This document shows, piece by piece, positions 26,752-38,021 of a DNA stretch of 64,000 nt. The position numbers and the translations under genes are program-made. Under the pieces are notes generated by a model. That model had not been told where the DNA came from, searched no databases, and saw only the letters and a list, made by a program, of their open reading frames with translations. Source of the stretch: Eubacteriaceae bacterium (lineage in GTDB: Bacteria; Bacillota; Clostridia; Lachnospirales; Lachnospiraceae); contig CABIYF010000004.1 of the NCBI GenBank assembly GCA_902362875.1, positions 92,168 through 156,167 on the forward strand, given 5' to 3'. Each line of letters opens with the position of its first letter. Position 1 is the first letter of the stretch.

Positions 26752-27422
26752 CTGAAATCCACCACCTGTCCATCCTCAATCACCAGAATACGATCAACGA
26801 CCTGTGCGATTTCGTCATCATGGGTAATCATTACAATCGTCTGACCATATTTTTTTGCTGTCATCTTAAGCAGAGCGATTACCTCATCACTGGTCTTAGA
26901 ATCAAGATTTCCTGTCGGCTCATCTGCAAATATAATTTCCGGACGATTCACCAGTGCTCTTGCAATTGCTACTCTCTGCTGCTGTCCTCCGGATAACTGA
27001 TTTGGCAGATTATAAATCCGGTTTTCAATCCCCAGAGTTGCAATGATATCATTTACATACGCTTCATCCACTTTTCTTCCATCCAGCCCCAGTGGCAGTA
27101 CAATATTTTCCCAGACATTAACAGATGAAACCAGATTAAATGCCTGAAAAACAAATCCGATTTTTCTTCTGCGGAAAACAGCAAGGGCATCTTCATTCAT
27201 CCTGTATAAATCTTTCCCTGCTAAAGTAACACTGCCTTTTGTCGGGGTATCAAGCCCTCCAAGCATATGAAGTAATGTACTTTTACCGGAACCTGACTTT
27301 CCGACAATTGCGACAAATTCTCCCTGCTCAATCTGAATGTCCACCTGATTGACTGCTTTAACCTGATTCTCACCTGTGCCATAAAACTTACAAAGCTGCT
27401 TGGTTTCTAATATTACACTCAT
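26748..27422 (-). CDS. ABC transporter ATP-binding protein (LolD/MacB type)
   Basis: About 224 residues. Walker A GKSGSGKSTLLH, Q-loop FVFQAFNLVSSVNVWENI, signature LSGGQQQRVAIARALVN, Walker B IIFADEPTGNLDSKT and switch ITHDDEIA are all present. I start at MSVILETKQ (27422), with AAAAGGAGG upstream, rather than at 27440. It couples to the FtsX permease through a 4-base overlap. A terminator-like hairpin separates it from the histidine kinase gene, so it likely has its own promoter, possibly the target of the response regulator. Confidence 0.9.
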   Translation of the reverse strand: MSVILETKQLCKFYGTGENQVKAVNQVDIQIEQGEFVAIVGKSGSGKSTLLHMLGGLDTPTKGSVTLAGKDLYRMNEDALAVFRRRKIGFVFQAFNLVSSVNVWENIVLPLGLDGRKVDEAYVNDIIATLGIENRIYNLPNQLSGGQQQRVAIARALVNRPEIIFADEPTGNLDSKTSDEVIALLKMTAKKYGQTIVMITHDDEIAQVVDRILVIEDGQVVDFR

Positions 27423-27579
27423 GTGTTGCCTCCTTTTCAATTCTGTAAAGAATTTGTCAGCTTACGCTGACCAGAATCACGCGCCAAGTCTCGCAGCTGC
27501 TCGACTTGAAATATTTCATCATTTTTCACATACATCCAAATTATATCAGGACAATCTTTCATTTCACTTTCAAAAAACG

Positions 27580-27613
27580 AGCAGAACCCTTACAGAATTG
27601 TAAGAGTTCTGCT
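27580..27613 (-). terminator. Terminator after the histidine kinase
   Basis: AGCAGAAC.CTTACA and TGTAAG.GTTCTGCT pair nearly perfectly, followed on the minus strand by CGTTTTTT. Confidence 0.75.
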
Positions 27614-27623
27614 CACTTAAAAT

Positions 27624-28868
27624 TTAACCAACATATGGTAATTGAATCACAAACGTGCTTCCTTTTTTCTTTTTGCCGGAGGTTACCGTAATCGTACCTT
27701 CGTGTTTTTCGATAATTTCTCTCGATAGAAAAAGTCCGATTCCTGTACCACTCTTTTCCATGACCTCCTTGGAACTTCCTCTGTAAAATCGTTGAAAAAT
27801 TTTGTGATACTCATTCTGCGGAATACCAATTCCCTGATCCTCAATTTCCATTCTTACAAGATAGTTTCTTTTTTGTAATCGGATAAATATTTTTGAACCA
27901 CACGGACTGTACTTGACCGCATTATCCAGAACGTTGATCACAGCTTCACCAAGCCACCTTTTATCCTGCATAATCGTGCATGTTTCCAGCTCTTTTTCAT
28001 AGTCAAAAACGAATTCAATTTCTTTCTCATCCGCTTTAGGATAAGTGCGGTTCACAGCAGATATGACAGTATCCATAAGCGAAAGTTTTTTCTTATTAAT
28101 CTGAATCAGTCCAGTTTCCATCTTGGATATTTCAAGAAGCGACTGCAATAATGTCTCCAGTCCATCCAGAGCACTCCGACAACGGATACGAAACTCCTCC
28201 TGTTCTGTGGCACTTAAGTCATTCTGCATCAGCACACTAAAACATGTATCCAAAGCTGCAACCGGTGTCTTTAACTGGTGAGAGATATCAGAAACCATTT
28301 CTTTCGTGTTCTCCTTTTCTGCCCTTGCTTCTTCCTTTATCAACTGAATATGATGTCCGATTGCTTCAAGCTGGTCATTCAATTTTTCCAGTTCTGCATG
28401 ATTTTCCGTTTTCAGTAAATCATCAAATTTATTTTCACGGAATCTGATCAGAATTTCTTCCAACTGGTCTAAAATTTTCTGATGACACGCATCTTCTTTT
28501 TTCTTCCAATAAAGTAAAAAAGTCAAAAGAAGCACGCATATCACAGTGCTTACAGCACCGGCCACCATAACCTGATGCCGGAATTGCGAATAAAATGCAT
28601 TCCCTTTATTCCCCCAGTATCCATATTGCTCCAATAATCGCCTTCCCTGTTCGTTAGTTTCAATATCCTTATCCTTAAGCAATTCCGAAACAGCATCCAG
28701 CCCGGAAAATTCTTCCTTTGCAGCAATCTCTGTCATAAGATTCATTTTATATTTATAATCTTCATAAAACACATACGTGGTAAAGCAATTTAATATTGCA
28801 AACAATAATATGACAGATAATACCAAGGAGAGCACTACTGTAATCTTCTTGCGATATCTCTTTGTCAC
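27624..28868 (-). CDS. Sensor histidine kinase
   Basis: About 414 residues with two membrane helices (about 10-30 and 95-117) flanking a small extracellular domain. Downstream come a HAMP-like linker, the H-box MVSDISHQLKTPVAALD with the phospho-His, and the HATPase blocks VINVLDNAVKYSP, IEDQGIGIP and GTGIGLFLSREI. The GTG at 28868 overlaps the stop of the response regulator (GTGA) and has GGAGG 7 nt upstream; a longer frame to 28889 is unlikely. It pairs with the OmpR-type regulator and probably controls the adjacent ABC exporter. Confidence 0.88.
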   Translation of the reverse strand: MTKRYRKKITVVLSLVLSVILLFAILNCFTTYVFYEDYKYKMNLMTEIAAKEEFSGLDAVSELLKDKDIETNEQGRRLLEQYGYWGNKGNAFYSQFRHQVMVAGAVSTVICVLLLTFLLYWKKKEDACHQKILDQLEEILIRFRENKFDDLLKTENHAELEKLNDQLEAIGHHIQLIKEEARAEKENTKEMVSDISHQLKTPVAALDTCFSVLMQNDLSATEQEEFRIRCRSALDGLETLLQSLLEISKMETGLIQINKKKLSLMDTVISAVNRTYPKADEKEIEFVFDYEKELETCTIMQDKRWLGEAVINVLDNAVKYSPCGSKIFIRLQKRNYLVRMEIEDQGIGIPQNEYHKIFQRFYRGSSKEVMEKSGTGIGLFLSREIIEKHEGTITVTSGKKKKGSTFVIQLPYVG

Positions 28869-29554
28869 TGCCTTACCTCCTGATTCCATATATACCCAAG
28901 ACCTCTGATATTCTTTATATAGACCGGTGCAGCCGGATTGTCTTCGATTTTCTCACGGAGTCTTCTGATATTGACAGCGATTGTATTTTCATCCACAAAA
29001 TCCCCTTCCAGATCAAACACATTTTCCAATATTTGTGTTTTTGAAAGAATCTGTTTCGGATTCTGAAGAAAAAAAGTCAGCATTTTCAACTCCGTTTTTG
29101 TCAGACTGATTTCACGACTCTTTATCAGGACTTTCATTTCTCCTGCGATAAATACGATATCTCCCGAAATCATCTTTCCGGCTTCCGCTTTCTCCTGTCT
29201 GCGACGGAAATGTGCTTCTATTTTCAAAAGAAGTACTGAAAGACTAAACGGCTTTGTAATATAATCATCTGCCCCTGCTTCATATCCCATAACCTGATCC
29301 ATCTCCTGATCTAGTGCTGTAAGGCAAATAATGTATGTATTATAATTGCATCTCATCCACCTTACAAATTCCAGTCCATTCCCATCCGGAAGATTCACAT
29401 CACAAATGGTAACATCCACATTATTATCACTTGCAATTCTTTTCGCTTTTTTCACTGATTCTGCTGAAAAAACCTCATATCCGGATTTTTTCAGTGAAAA
29501 TGTAATTCCACGATTTAAATTTTCATCATCTTCAACCACGAGTATACCTGGCAT
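28865..29554 (-). CDS. OmpR-family response regulator
   Basis: A 229-residue regulator. The receiver domain has acidic pocket VVEDDEN, phospho-acceptor Asp in VTICDVNLPDG, the LTAL switch Thr and the YITKPF Lys. The C-terminal winged helix has LTKTELKMLTFFLQNP and DENTIAVNIRRLREKI. It is translationally coupled to the kinase. Together they resemble the two-component systems that regulate neighbouring peptide-resistance exporters in Firmicutes. Confidence 0.92.
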   Translation of the reverse strand: MPGILVVEDDENLNRGITFSLKKSGYEVFSAESVKKAKRIASDNNVDVTICDVNLPDGNGLEFVRWMRCNYNTYIICLTALDQEMDQVMGYEAGADDYITKPFSLSVLLLKIEAHFRRRQEKAEAGKMISGDIVFIAGEMKVLIKSREISLTKTELKMLTFFLQNPKQILSKTQILENVFDLEGDFVDENTIAVNIRRLREKIEDNPAAPVYIKNIRGLGYIWNQEVRQ

Positions 29555-29578
29555 AGCATATGCACCTCTCTTTATTAA

Positions 29579-29755
29579 CTATTTTTCCTCTTCGTTACAT
29601 ATTTGTTCTGCCTCAATATCCTCGGCAGTGACTTTCCCTGTAATATCCCTATAGGCTTCTTTTATTCCATTTTTGACCGCCCACTTAACTATAAAATATA
29701 ATGCAAGTAAGACGATTAGTGCTGTGCCAAAACTAATTCCTAATTCTTCAAACAT
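29579..29755 (-). CDS. Small single-pass membrane protein (58 residues)
   Basis: A short frame begins MFEELGISFGTALIVLLALY with one membrane helix (about 10-28), then KWAVKNGIKEAYRDITGK and a Glu-rich tail ending CNEEEK. AGAGGTAATGAA precedes the ATG. It ends 24 bp before the response regulator gene and is probably the first gene of that operon. Similar small proteins (DUF6019-like) accompany Firmicutes regulators, but its role is unknown. Confidence 0.65.
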   Translation of the reverse strand: MFEELGISFGTALIVLLALYFIVKWAVKNGIKEAYRDITGKVTAEDIEAEQICNEEEK

Positions 29756-29813
29756 TTCATTACCTCTGTCAATTCCAATTTGTTAAATTCATATCCGCAT
29801 TATAGCATAAAAA

Positions 29814-29855
29814 TAACGACACTGTATATCACTTTCGTAACATACAATGTCGTTA
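29814..29855. terminator. Bidirectional terminator below tmRNA
   Basis: TAACGACA.TGTAT and ATACA.TGTCGTTA form a long hairpin flanked by A and T tracts, downstream of ssrA on the minus strand. Confidence 0.7.
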
Positions 29856-29939
29856 CTTTTATTTTCTTCGATACACCAAACAAAACATATTCCTGTATAC
29901 GATAATATCATATACAGAGTTCGACTTGTTCAGCTTTAG

Positions 29940-30279
29940 TGGACTAGGCGAGAATCGAACTCGCGTCCAAAAGCCAATTCACATGAGGCTCTCCCATTAC
30001 AGTCAGTCTTTTGACATTCCCTCTACTATGCTCCGACTAACAGGATCACAGCTTCAGTAGCTTCATCAATACTTTAACCGGCACAAAGCTTGACCGATCA
30101 AGGGTCCTGCATGTTTGAAGCCAGGATTCCAGACTGCAGGTGATCCGGAGCTGACTGCTGCAAACTAGGCAGCGTACGCTAATTTATTATCTGCGTTTAT
30201 ATTTAAGTTTGTACCGTAAGGTGGTCCCTCCCAATGGCTCCTCAAGCTTCATAACCCCTGTCGAAACCTTTACTAGCCC
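29940..30279 (-). ncRNA. ssrA: tmRNA
   Basis: The 5' GGGCTAG and 3' CTAGTCC ends pair to a 7-bp acceptor stem with the G3-U pair needed for alanylation. TTTCGACAGGGG follows the 5' end, and the T-arm GCGAGTTCGATTCTCGC lies at the 3' end. The open frame reads TNLNINADNKLAYAA and ends with TAG, a degradation tag with the usual hydrophobic AA tail. Bases after the discriminator read CTA, so CCA is not encoded as such. It rescues stalled ribosomes with SmpB, whose gene lies 86 bp upstream. Confidence 0.95.
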
Positions 30280-30331
30280 GGAATTAATAAGCTTGGTTCG
30301 AGACTGAGAACTTTCCCAGTCTCGAAATTAT

Positions 30332-30360
30332 ATTATATAGTGTCTTGTATAAGATGTCAA
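30332..30360 (-). promoter_or_regulatory. Consensus promoter of ssrA
   Basis: TTGACA (30355-30360) and TATAAT (30332-30337) with 17-bp spacing on the minus strand. A 5' leader hairpin (GAGACTGG...CAGTCTC) lies between the start and the mature 5' end. Confidence 0.85.
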
Positions 30361-30364
30361 GTCT

Positions 30365-30841
30365 TTATCCAAAATTACGCACTTTGAAGTCTCTCTGTGC
30401 TTCTCTTAACTGATCTCTCTTTGAGATATCCTGTCGTTTGTCGTAGAGTTTCTTACCTTTACATAATCCGATCTGAACTTTCACCAAACTTCCACTAAAG
30501 TATACTTTTAACGGAATCAATGTATATCCTTTCTGATTGATCTGTCCGATCATCTTAGAAATCTCAGATTTATGCAATAATAGTTTTCTTGTACGAAGTG
30601 GATCTTTGTTGAAGATATTTCCTTTTTCATAAGGACTGATATGCATCTGATGAATAAATACTTCTCCATTATCAATATCAACAAAGGATTCTTTGATGCT
30701 GCAGTGTCCTTGCCTTAAGGATTTTACTTCGGTTCCATGAAGTACGATCCCTGCTTCAAAACTGTCTTCTACAAAATAATCATGTCTTGCTTTTTTATTG
30801 TTTGCAATGAGTTTAATTCCATCCGTCTTCGCTTTGCTCAT
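30365..30841 (-). CDS. smpB: SsrA-binding protein SmpB
   Basis: About 158 residues. [39 protein letters not shown] and [20 protein letters not shown] are the conserved OB-fold blocks, and the basic tail [20 protein letters not shown] enters the decoding centre. The start at MSKAKTDG (30841) has GGAGG 9 nt upstream. It overlaps the end of rnr by 29 nt. It works with tmRNA in trans-translation and, with RNase R, in decay of non-stop mRNA. Confidence 0.95.
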   Translation of the reverse strand: MSKAKTDGIKLIANNKKARHDYFVEDSFEAGIVLHGTEVKSLRQGHCSIKESFVDIDNGEVFIHQMHISPYEKGNIFNKDPLRTRKLLLHKSEISKMIGQINQKGYTLIPLKVYFSGSLVKVQIGLCKGKKLYDKRQDISKRDQLREAQRDFKVRNFG

Positions 30842-32972
30842 AATCATCATCCTCCACTAACTCAAAATCAATATTCTTAAGCATCATATCCACATCTTTG
30901 ACACGGATCTTCGCTTTCTCTCCTAATTTAAATGTCCTTCCAGTTCTTTCTCCTACCATGGAATACGTCTTCTCATCATAGTAATAATAGTCTCCCGGAA
31001 GAATGGATACATGCACCATTCCTTCAATCGTATTTGGAAGTTCCACATAGATTCCCCAGTTTGTCACACCGGAAATGATTCCTTCATGTACTTCTCCAAT
31101 CCTTCTTCTCATGTATTCCGCTTTCTTAAGCTTACATACTTCTCTCTCGACTTCTTCTGCACGGCGTTCCATCTTAGATGACTGTTCTGCTACTTTTGGC
31201 AGAATTGCATCGTAATGGCTGAATCGTCTTGTTGTAAATTTATTATGCAGAGTTTCCTTGATGATCCTGTGAATCTGAAGATCCGGATATCTTCGGATCG
31301 GTGATGTAAAATGGCAGTAATATCTTGTGGACAATCCAAAATGCATAGAGCTGTATGCAGAATATTTTGCCTGTTTCATGGATCTTAATGTCAAACGACT
31401 GATCAATGGTTCTTCTGGTGTTCCTTCGATCTTTGTCAGTAACTTCTGTACTTCCTTTGGATGAATCTCATCATGACTGCTCTTTAAGTAAATTCCAAAG
31501 TTTTGTAAAAACACCTGTAATTTGTCAATCTTCTCATGGTCTGGAATCTCATGGATTCGATATAAAAATGGAATCTCTCTCCAGTAAAATTCTTCCGCGA
31601 TCGTTTCATTGGCACACAGCATAAAATCTTCTATGATCTTTGTTGCTGCATTTCTTACCTGTGGATAAACATCAACTGGTCGGCCTTTTTCATCCAAAAT
31701 GATCTTAGATTCTGGGAAGTCAAAATCAATGCTTCCTCTTTCATGACGACGATGTCTTAAAATGTCAGATAATTCCTTCATTAATTCAAACATTTCTACA
31801 AAATCTTCGTATTTGTTACGTTCTTCCATATCTCCATCCAAGATTTTAGCTACGGATGTATATGTCATACGATGATCGACGTTGATCAATGTTTCCGCGA
31901 TCTGATGATCGACAACCTTTCCGCTTGGATCAACTTCCATGATACAACTTAATGCCAATCTGTCGCATCCCTGATTTAAGGAACAGATTCCATTCGATAG
32001 CTGATGCGGAAGCATCGGAATCACACGGTCTACAAGATATACACTCGTTCCTCGTTTTAATGCTTCTTTATCTAATGGAGAGTACTCTGTTACATATTCG
32101 GATACATCCGCAATATGTACTCCAAGTAAATAATTCTTTCCTTTTCTTGATAATGTGATCGCATCATCCAAGTCTTTGGCATCTTCCCCATCGATCGTTA
32201 CCATCGGCCAGTCTCTGATGTCCATACGATCTTTGTGATCAGATGCTTTGATCTCTGATGGAATCGTATCAACCTGCTGCTTGACATCATCCTCAAACTG
32301 GGTTGGGATTCCATAGGCTTTCACAATTGATAAAATATCAACTCTTGGATCATCTTTATGTCCAAGAACCTCTATGATCTTTCCTTCTGGACTTCTTCTG
32401 ACATCTCCATAATCCGTGATCTCTACCATCACTTTAAATCCACTGGTAAGATTCTTACACTGGGATTTTGACACGAAAATGTCGCTGTCAAATCTTAAAT
32501 TATCTGGAATCACAAATCCAAAGTTCTGGTTCTTCTGAAGAGTTCCTACCACCGTTTTGATTCCTCTCTCCAGAATCTTGACGATCTTTCCTTCTTTTCT
32601 TCTTCCAGCGGTTGGGTGATCGTCCAATACCTGCATCAAGACTGTGTCTTCATGGAAGGCTCCGTTCATGTTCTTCTCATGAATGTAGTAATCGTCATCT
32701 TCCCCTTCCACAGTTACAAATCCAAAGCCTTTGCTTGTACAGCTAAATGTTCCTTTCACTGTCTTCACACTTGGCGGCATGTATTTTCCGCGTTTACTTA
32801 CTTCAATCGATCCTTCTTCTACCAGTTCATTTAAAATCTCAACAAACTCATCACGATCTTCTGGTGCTACCTGCATCAGATAGCCAATCTCTCTTTGTTT
32901 CATTGGCTGGTAATAAGGATCGTTGATCAACGCTTTAATTTTCTTCTTTCTGTTAAATCGTTTATCTGTCAT
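30813..32972 (-). CDS. rnr: Ribonuclease R
   Basis: About 719 residues: an N-terminal winged helix (about 1-70), cold-shock domains ([16 protein letters not shown] and [13 protein letters not shown]), the RNB catalytic domain with [14 protein letters not shown] holding the metal-binding Asp residues, and a C-terminal S1 domain ([17 protein letters not shown]). It degrades structured RNA 3' to 5'. The ATG at 32972 has ACAGGAG upstream; a TTG at 32993 is less likely. It is coupled to smpB. Confidence 0.95.
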   Translation of the reverse strand: MTDKRFNRKKKIKALINDPYYQPMKQREIGYLMQVAPEDRDEFVEILNELVEEGSIEVSKRGKYMPPSVKTVKGTFSCTSKGFGFVTVEGEDDDYYIHEKNMNGAFHEDTVLMQVLDDHPTAGRRKEGKIVKILERGIKTVVGTLQKNQNFGFVIPDNLRFDSDIFVSKSQCKNLTSGFKVMVEITDYGDVRRSPEGKIIEVLGHKDDPRVDILSIVKAYGIPTQFEDDVKQQVDTIPSEIKASDHKDRMDIRDWPMVTIDGEDAKDLDDAITLSRKGKNYLLGVHIADVSEYVTEYSPLDKEALKRGTSVYLVDRVIPMLPHQLSNGICSLNQGCDRLALSCIMEVDPSGKVVDHQIAETLINVDHRMTYTSVAKILDGDMEERNKYEDFVEMFELMKELSDILRHRRHERGSIDFDFPESKIILDEKGRPVDVYPQVRNAATKIIEDFMLCANETIAEEFYWREIPFLYRIHEIPDHEKIDKLQVFLQNFGIYLKSSHDEIHPKEVQKLLTKIEGTPEEPLISRLTLRSMKQAKYSAYSSMHFGLSTRYYCHFTSPIRRYPDLQIHRIIKETLHNKFTTRRFSHYDAILPKVAEQSSKMERRAEEVEREVCKLKKAEYMRRRIGEVHEGIISGVTNWGIYVELPNTIEGMVHVSILPGDYYYYDEKTYSMVGERTGRTFKLGEKAKIRVKDVDMMLKNIDFELVEDDDYEQSEDGWN

Positions 32973-33067
32973 TATATTCTCCTGTATATTCAACTCTTTT
33001 TACTATATATTTAATCTTATGGAAATATCATTTTCATATCGTGAACATCATCTATGATGTTATGACA

Positions 33068-33105
33068 TAAAAAGCACCTCTTAAAACAAGTTTAAGAAGT
33101 GCTTA
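33068..33105 (-). terminator. Terminator between secG and rnr
   Basis: AAGCACTTCTTAAA and TTTAAGAGGTGCTT pair, followed by TTTTAT on the minus strand. rnr-smpB therefore probably has its own promoter or depends on read-through. Confidence 0.75.
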
Positions 33106-33111
33106 TCTTTT

Positions 33112-33348
33112 CTAAATAAATCTTGAGCAAAGGATTGCTGCTGTTACGAAAAATACGATCGTAAAGAATGTTGTCACTTTGATCAGTGTTCCTTCCTTAG
33201 AACGACCTTTGTTCTTGCTCCAGTATGTTCCGCTGTCCGTTGCACCGGTTAAAGAACCTAATCCCGCTTCTTTTCCTTCTTGCATTAATACTAATATGAT
33301 TAATAAAATTGATGCTATAATAAAAATTACAGTTAATGCTGTTTTCAC
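33112..33348 (-). CDS. secG: Protein translocase subunit SecG
   Basis: A 78-residue protein with two membrane helices (about 3-22 and 55-77). The conserved LVLMQEGKEAGLGSLTG loop lies between them, typical of SecG. It assists the SecYE channel. It lies between eno and rnr, the conserved Firmicutes order. Confidence 0.93.
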   Translation of the reverse strand: MKTALTVIFIIASILLIILVLMQEGKEAGLGSLTGATDSGTYWSKNKGRSKEGTLIKVTTFFTIVFFVTAAILCSRFI

Positions 33349-33457
33349 AATATGCCTCCTAATATATTTCCATTCACTGAGGTTTATTCTAACATAGACA
33401 TATCAAACTTGCAAGGAAAACAGCAACACTTTCGATAGTTTTTACATTTTTATCCTT

Positions 33458-34753
<1,296 letters not shown>

Positions 34754-34755
34754 TC

Positions 34756-34805
34756 ACATCCTTCTTTCTGAAAATAATAGTGGTATTATTTCCTTGTCAG
34801 GATGT
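34756..34805 (-). promoter_or_regulatory. Leader hairpin sequestering the eno ribosome site
   Basis: On the minus strand ACATCCT pairs with AGGATGT, and inside it AAATAATA pairs with TATTATTT around a 4-base loop. The AAGGA used for the TTG start of eno is inside the outer stem. It could also act as a terminator-like structure after the upstream gene, but no T tract follows. Confidence 0.5.
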
Positions 34806-34832
34806 TTTTATACATATGATCCCTGAATGAAT

Positions 34833-35858
34833 TTATCTTACATACTCAAAGTAAAATTTCAGATTCTTTATATCTTTATTGAAAACATCTGCAAATTCTC
34901 GTTTCTGGTCCTTATTCTGAATTTCTCCATACTCAATTCCATAAGTATATCCTTCATAATATCCGATATAGTCCATCGACGGAATCTTTTTTGACATTTC
35001 ATCTTCTGGTATCATTCCTTTGATACGATGAATCGCAAAGATCGTCATCTTTACACCATGCTTTTTAGAAGTAAACATAGCATACTTTTCACGTTTTGCA
35101 TTATTTTTGATCTTTTGCAGTTTTACTGTTTGATTTCCGTATGTAACACTGGAAACATCCTTAATATTTACCATATTTTTAAAACCGAGAGTCTTAAATC
35201 CCAGATGCTTTTTATCTCCCCAGCTTTCATTCACATCATCCAAGAAACGGCTGTCAATCTTGCTTCCATCTGTAAATGTTACAGTCACTCGTTGCGATTT
35301 CTCATATTTCTGCCATTCTGCTTCTGAAAAATGTTCTCTGCCTTGTTTTGTTACATAACTATGTACGGTTAAGGATAACGGTGTAATTTCAATATCTTTC
35401 CACCGACACTTGGAATCCATCACTTTAATATTTTTATTGACAGTAATCTTTTTCGTTTCTGCTTTGGTTGTGAATTTCCATTTTAATTTCCAGTTTCCTT
35501 TCGCAACCGTCACAAATTTTCCTTTCTGGTTGCGATAACCAATGTCACTTAATTTTAACTGTACCGTCTTTCCATTGATATTTACACTTTCCCCGTCCTT
35601 ATTAATCCCACTAACCAGCATCGTATATTTTACTGTTTTTCCATTAACCGCTGCTTGTTTTGGACCATCCATGGTATAGCTGTATCCATTTTTCCCACCT
35701 ACTTGCAGTTTTTTTCCTTTAAATCCTAATTCCCTTGTTGTTTTTGGCACATTTTTTGCTGTAAATACCACATAAAAACGAGAAGTATCACCAATTGTCT
35801 GAGAAATATTTAATGTAACTCCCTGATCAGAAGATTTCGCATCTGATGTTGTTACCAT
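34833..35858 (-). pseudogene. DUF4179-type anti-sigma factor, extracytoplasmic part
   Basis: A 341-residue frame begins VTTSDAKSSDQGVTLNISQ and continues as the DUF4179 sensor region (GDTSRFYVVFTAKN, FKGKKLQVGGKNGYSYTMDG). Intact members start with a cytoplasmic sigma-binding segment and one membrane helix; here the frame has neither. The cytoplasmic part is found in another frame just upstream (35852-36208), so the membrane helix has been deleted and the reading frame broken. Confidence 0.65.
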
Positions 35859-36208
35859 TGTATGTGCACGTTGTTCTTCGCTGCTTTTGTTACACCTGTT
35901 TTGAATCTCTGCTTTTTAATGCTTGCTTTTTCCTCTCCTATTTTCTTCATTGTCATCTGATAGATTCGTTTCTTTTCTAACTGTGATAATGCTTCCTGAT
36001 CTGGACTTTTCATATCATCGATCAGCTCATATAAAGTCTGGTATTCTGCATTTGATACAGCGGTCTCTTCTATATCCTGTGTACTGTAGCCTGATAATAT
36101 TGACTGACAGATTGTTTTGACTGAAGCACCATATTGATCGATGGCCAGTTCGATTCCATAAGCTGTGTTGGTTTTTAAAAGCTTCAGCATGCGCTCTTCC
36201 TCCATCAT
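35852..36208 (-). pseudogene. Fusion of ECF sigma N-terminus with anti-sigma cytoplasmic segment
   Basis: The first 45 residues (MLKLLKTNTAYGIELAIDQ, then SILSGYSTQDIEET) are the start of an ECF sigma factor region 2. They change abruptly to AEYQTLYELIDDMKSPDQEA and LSQLEKKRIYQMTMKK, the cytoplasmic N-terminus of a DUF4179 anti-sigma. The frame ends at 35852 without a membrane helix. One deletion removed most of the sigma gene and a second removed the anti-sigma helix. The palindrome TGAAAGATCTTTCA (36235-36248) lies just upstream. Confidence 0.65.
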
Positions 36209-36420
36209 CCTTCCACCTCTTTTTCCTTTGTTTTTGAAAGATCTTTCACTTACCTATTGGCTGGGTGAGTTGAAAACCCCTCACTTTTTTTGATATTTTT
36301 TCATTAACTTTTATTTCTGATAAAAATTATACATCCTATTGACTTATCATTTTAACAGATGTAGTATTCTTTTTGACATAATAATTATATTTACATAATC
36401 ACAGGGGTAGGTGAACAAAC

Positions 36421-36606
36421 TTGAAATCTGAAACACATTATAAGTATTTAATCATCAGCATTCTTTGTTGGGTTCTATTTATTGCTATTATTTTCCCAAC
36501 ACTTCATTCTCCTCTTGAAAGAGGAATCCAAGCAGTGCTTTTTGTATTTTTTGCATACCAGGGTGGGAAAAATTTTCAGAAATTCAGAAAGCATCATGCT
36601 GATTAA
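36421..36606 (+). CDS. Small membrane protein (61 residues)
   Basis: A frame with TTG start encodes MKSETHYKYLIISILCWVLF with two hydrophobic segments (about 8-28 and 34-50) and a basic tail FQKFRKHHAD. GGGGTAGGTG lies about 10 nt upstream. It ends 11 bp before a strong hairpin terminator, which supports a real transcript. Function unknown. Confidence 0.5.
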   Translation: MKSETHYKYLIISILCWVLFIAIIFPTLHSPLERGIQAVLFVFFAYQGGKNFQKFRKHHAD

Positions 36607-36616
36607 TTTTTAGAAA

Positions 36617-36680
36617 AAATGCTGTTGTAACATATGGTAAAGATCGAATAGACATTCTTCTCCGTGTTACAACAGCATTT
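36617..36680. terminator. Strong bidirectional terminator
   Basis: Perfect 15-bp arms (AAATGCTGTTGTAAC and its complement, 36617-36631 and 36666-36680) with A and T tracts lie between the convergent small membrane gene and the anti-sigma gene. Confidence 0.8.
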
Positions 36681-36707
36681 TTCTTTTACTTATATAATAT
36701 TCATATT

Positions 36708-38021
36708 TTACATGTCACTGATATCGATCAAATATATTTCTTTTCCATGTTGAACAAGCATCTTCTTCTCTTTTCCTGCCAGATACATTTGGGTATCATC
36801 TCTAAATTTCTTTGGTAGTGTGAATTTCTTATATGTCTTATGTCTTAAATTGCATAAATAATCATTTCCTTGCTCATCATCAAACAAAACATAATCTCCT
36901 GCATCATCAATAATATGTACTGTTTTGACATCTGGAATATCAATGGATGTTTCATATGCCAGATGTTTTAAATGTAACTTTCCTTTCTTTTCTTTGTATA
37001 CATACCATTCGTTGTTTGAATATTGTTCTTTTTGGGAACGATCATCCCATTGTTTTGTTATTTTGGCTGTTTTTAATTCAATCTTGTTCCAGACATTATA
37101 TTCAGAATTTTTTGTCATGATCGGATCTCCCATTGCTACAATCTGGTCTTTTCCAATAAAACAGATTTCCTCATTATGTGCATATCCATTGATTCCTGGC
37201 TGTTTGATCTCTCTTTTTGTTTTCAGATTCAATGCAGTCCAATATCCTTCACTTCTGTAATTTAACAAAATCCATTCCCCATCTGGCGACATCTCCATAT
37301 TACAGATTTTTGTGTCATCTGTGATCTTTGTTACTTCCCCTGTCTTGAGATTTAATTTTGCAATACATTCTTTTTGTACGATATCATCTTTCTTGTTTAC
37401 ATGATATAAAGAAACATAAATCATATCTTTGTTCCATACTTTCCAGAAAACATCACTGATATTTCCTTTCATATTGTATACATAAATTTCTCCACGAATC
37501 ACAGCGTATTGAAATGAAAATTTCCTTCCATTATAAATTCCATGGAACCATTTTTTCTCTGGTTTTAATTCTTTTAAATGATTTCCTTCGATTGTATACA
37601 CTTTGTCTGTCACTTCGATATCGTATTTTCCTTCGTAATGATACTGACAGATAAAGCTTTGATTATGTCCTTGTTTGATTTCCATGTTATCTTTTAGCAT
37701 AACCTTTTGATTTTTCTTATGATCGCTGACATCTTTGGTTTCTGTCACTTTATGTATGGTCTGTCGCATAAATGTCTTTTGAATCCATTGTCGAAATGTC
37801 TTGGATGTCGCTGCTGCCACGGTAACACTTATTCCTAAAGTCAGAAAACAGATCAATGTGATCGTTGCTGCTTTAACCATTGGAGTCATTTGCTTAAATT
37901 GTTGTTTATGATTTTGACCCTTTCTCTTTTGCATATCTTCCAATGTTTCCACCAAATATTTGTCATCCACTGCATCGATTGCCTGAAATAATGTTTTTCC
38001 CTCATCCTTATTGCATTTCAT
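36708..38021 (-). CDS. Membrane anti-sigma factor with beta-propeller-like sensor
   Basis: A 437-residue protein. Its short cytoplasmic N-terminus (KDEGKTLFQAIDAVDDKYLV) resembles sigma-binding segments. One membrane helix (about 50-70) is followed by an extracytoplasmic domain with repeated beta-strand patterns such as GEWILLNYRSEGYWTALNLK, suggesting a WD40/TolB-like fold. ATGA overlap with the ECF sigma gene upstream means coupled translation, the usual layout for a sigma and its anti-sigma. The signal it senses is unknown. Confidence 0.7.
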   Translation of the reverse strand: MKCNKDEGKTLFQAIDAVDDKYLVETLEDMQKRKGQNHKQQFKQMTPMVKAATITLICFLTLGISVTVAAATSKTFRQWIQKTFMRQTIHKVTETKDVSDHKKNQKVMLKDNMEIKQGHNQSFICQYHYEGKYDIEVTDKVYTIEGNHLKELKPEKKWFHGIYNGRKFSFQYAVIRGEIYVYNMKGNISDVFWKVWNKDMIYVSLYHVNKKDDIVQKECIAKLNLKTGEVTKITDDTKICNMEMSPDGEWILLNYRSEGYWTALNLKTKREIKQPGINGYAHNEEICFIGKDQIVAMGDPIMTKNSEYNVWNKIELKTAKITKQWDDRSQKEQYSNNEWYVYKEKKGKLHLKHLAYETSIDIPDVKTVHIIDDAGDYVLFDDEQGNDYLCNLRHKTYKKFTLPKKFRDDTQMYLAGKEKKMLVQHGKEIYLIDISDM

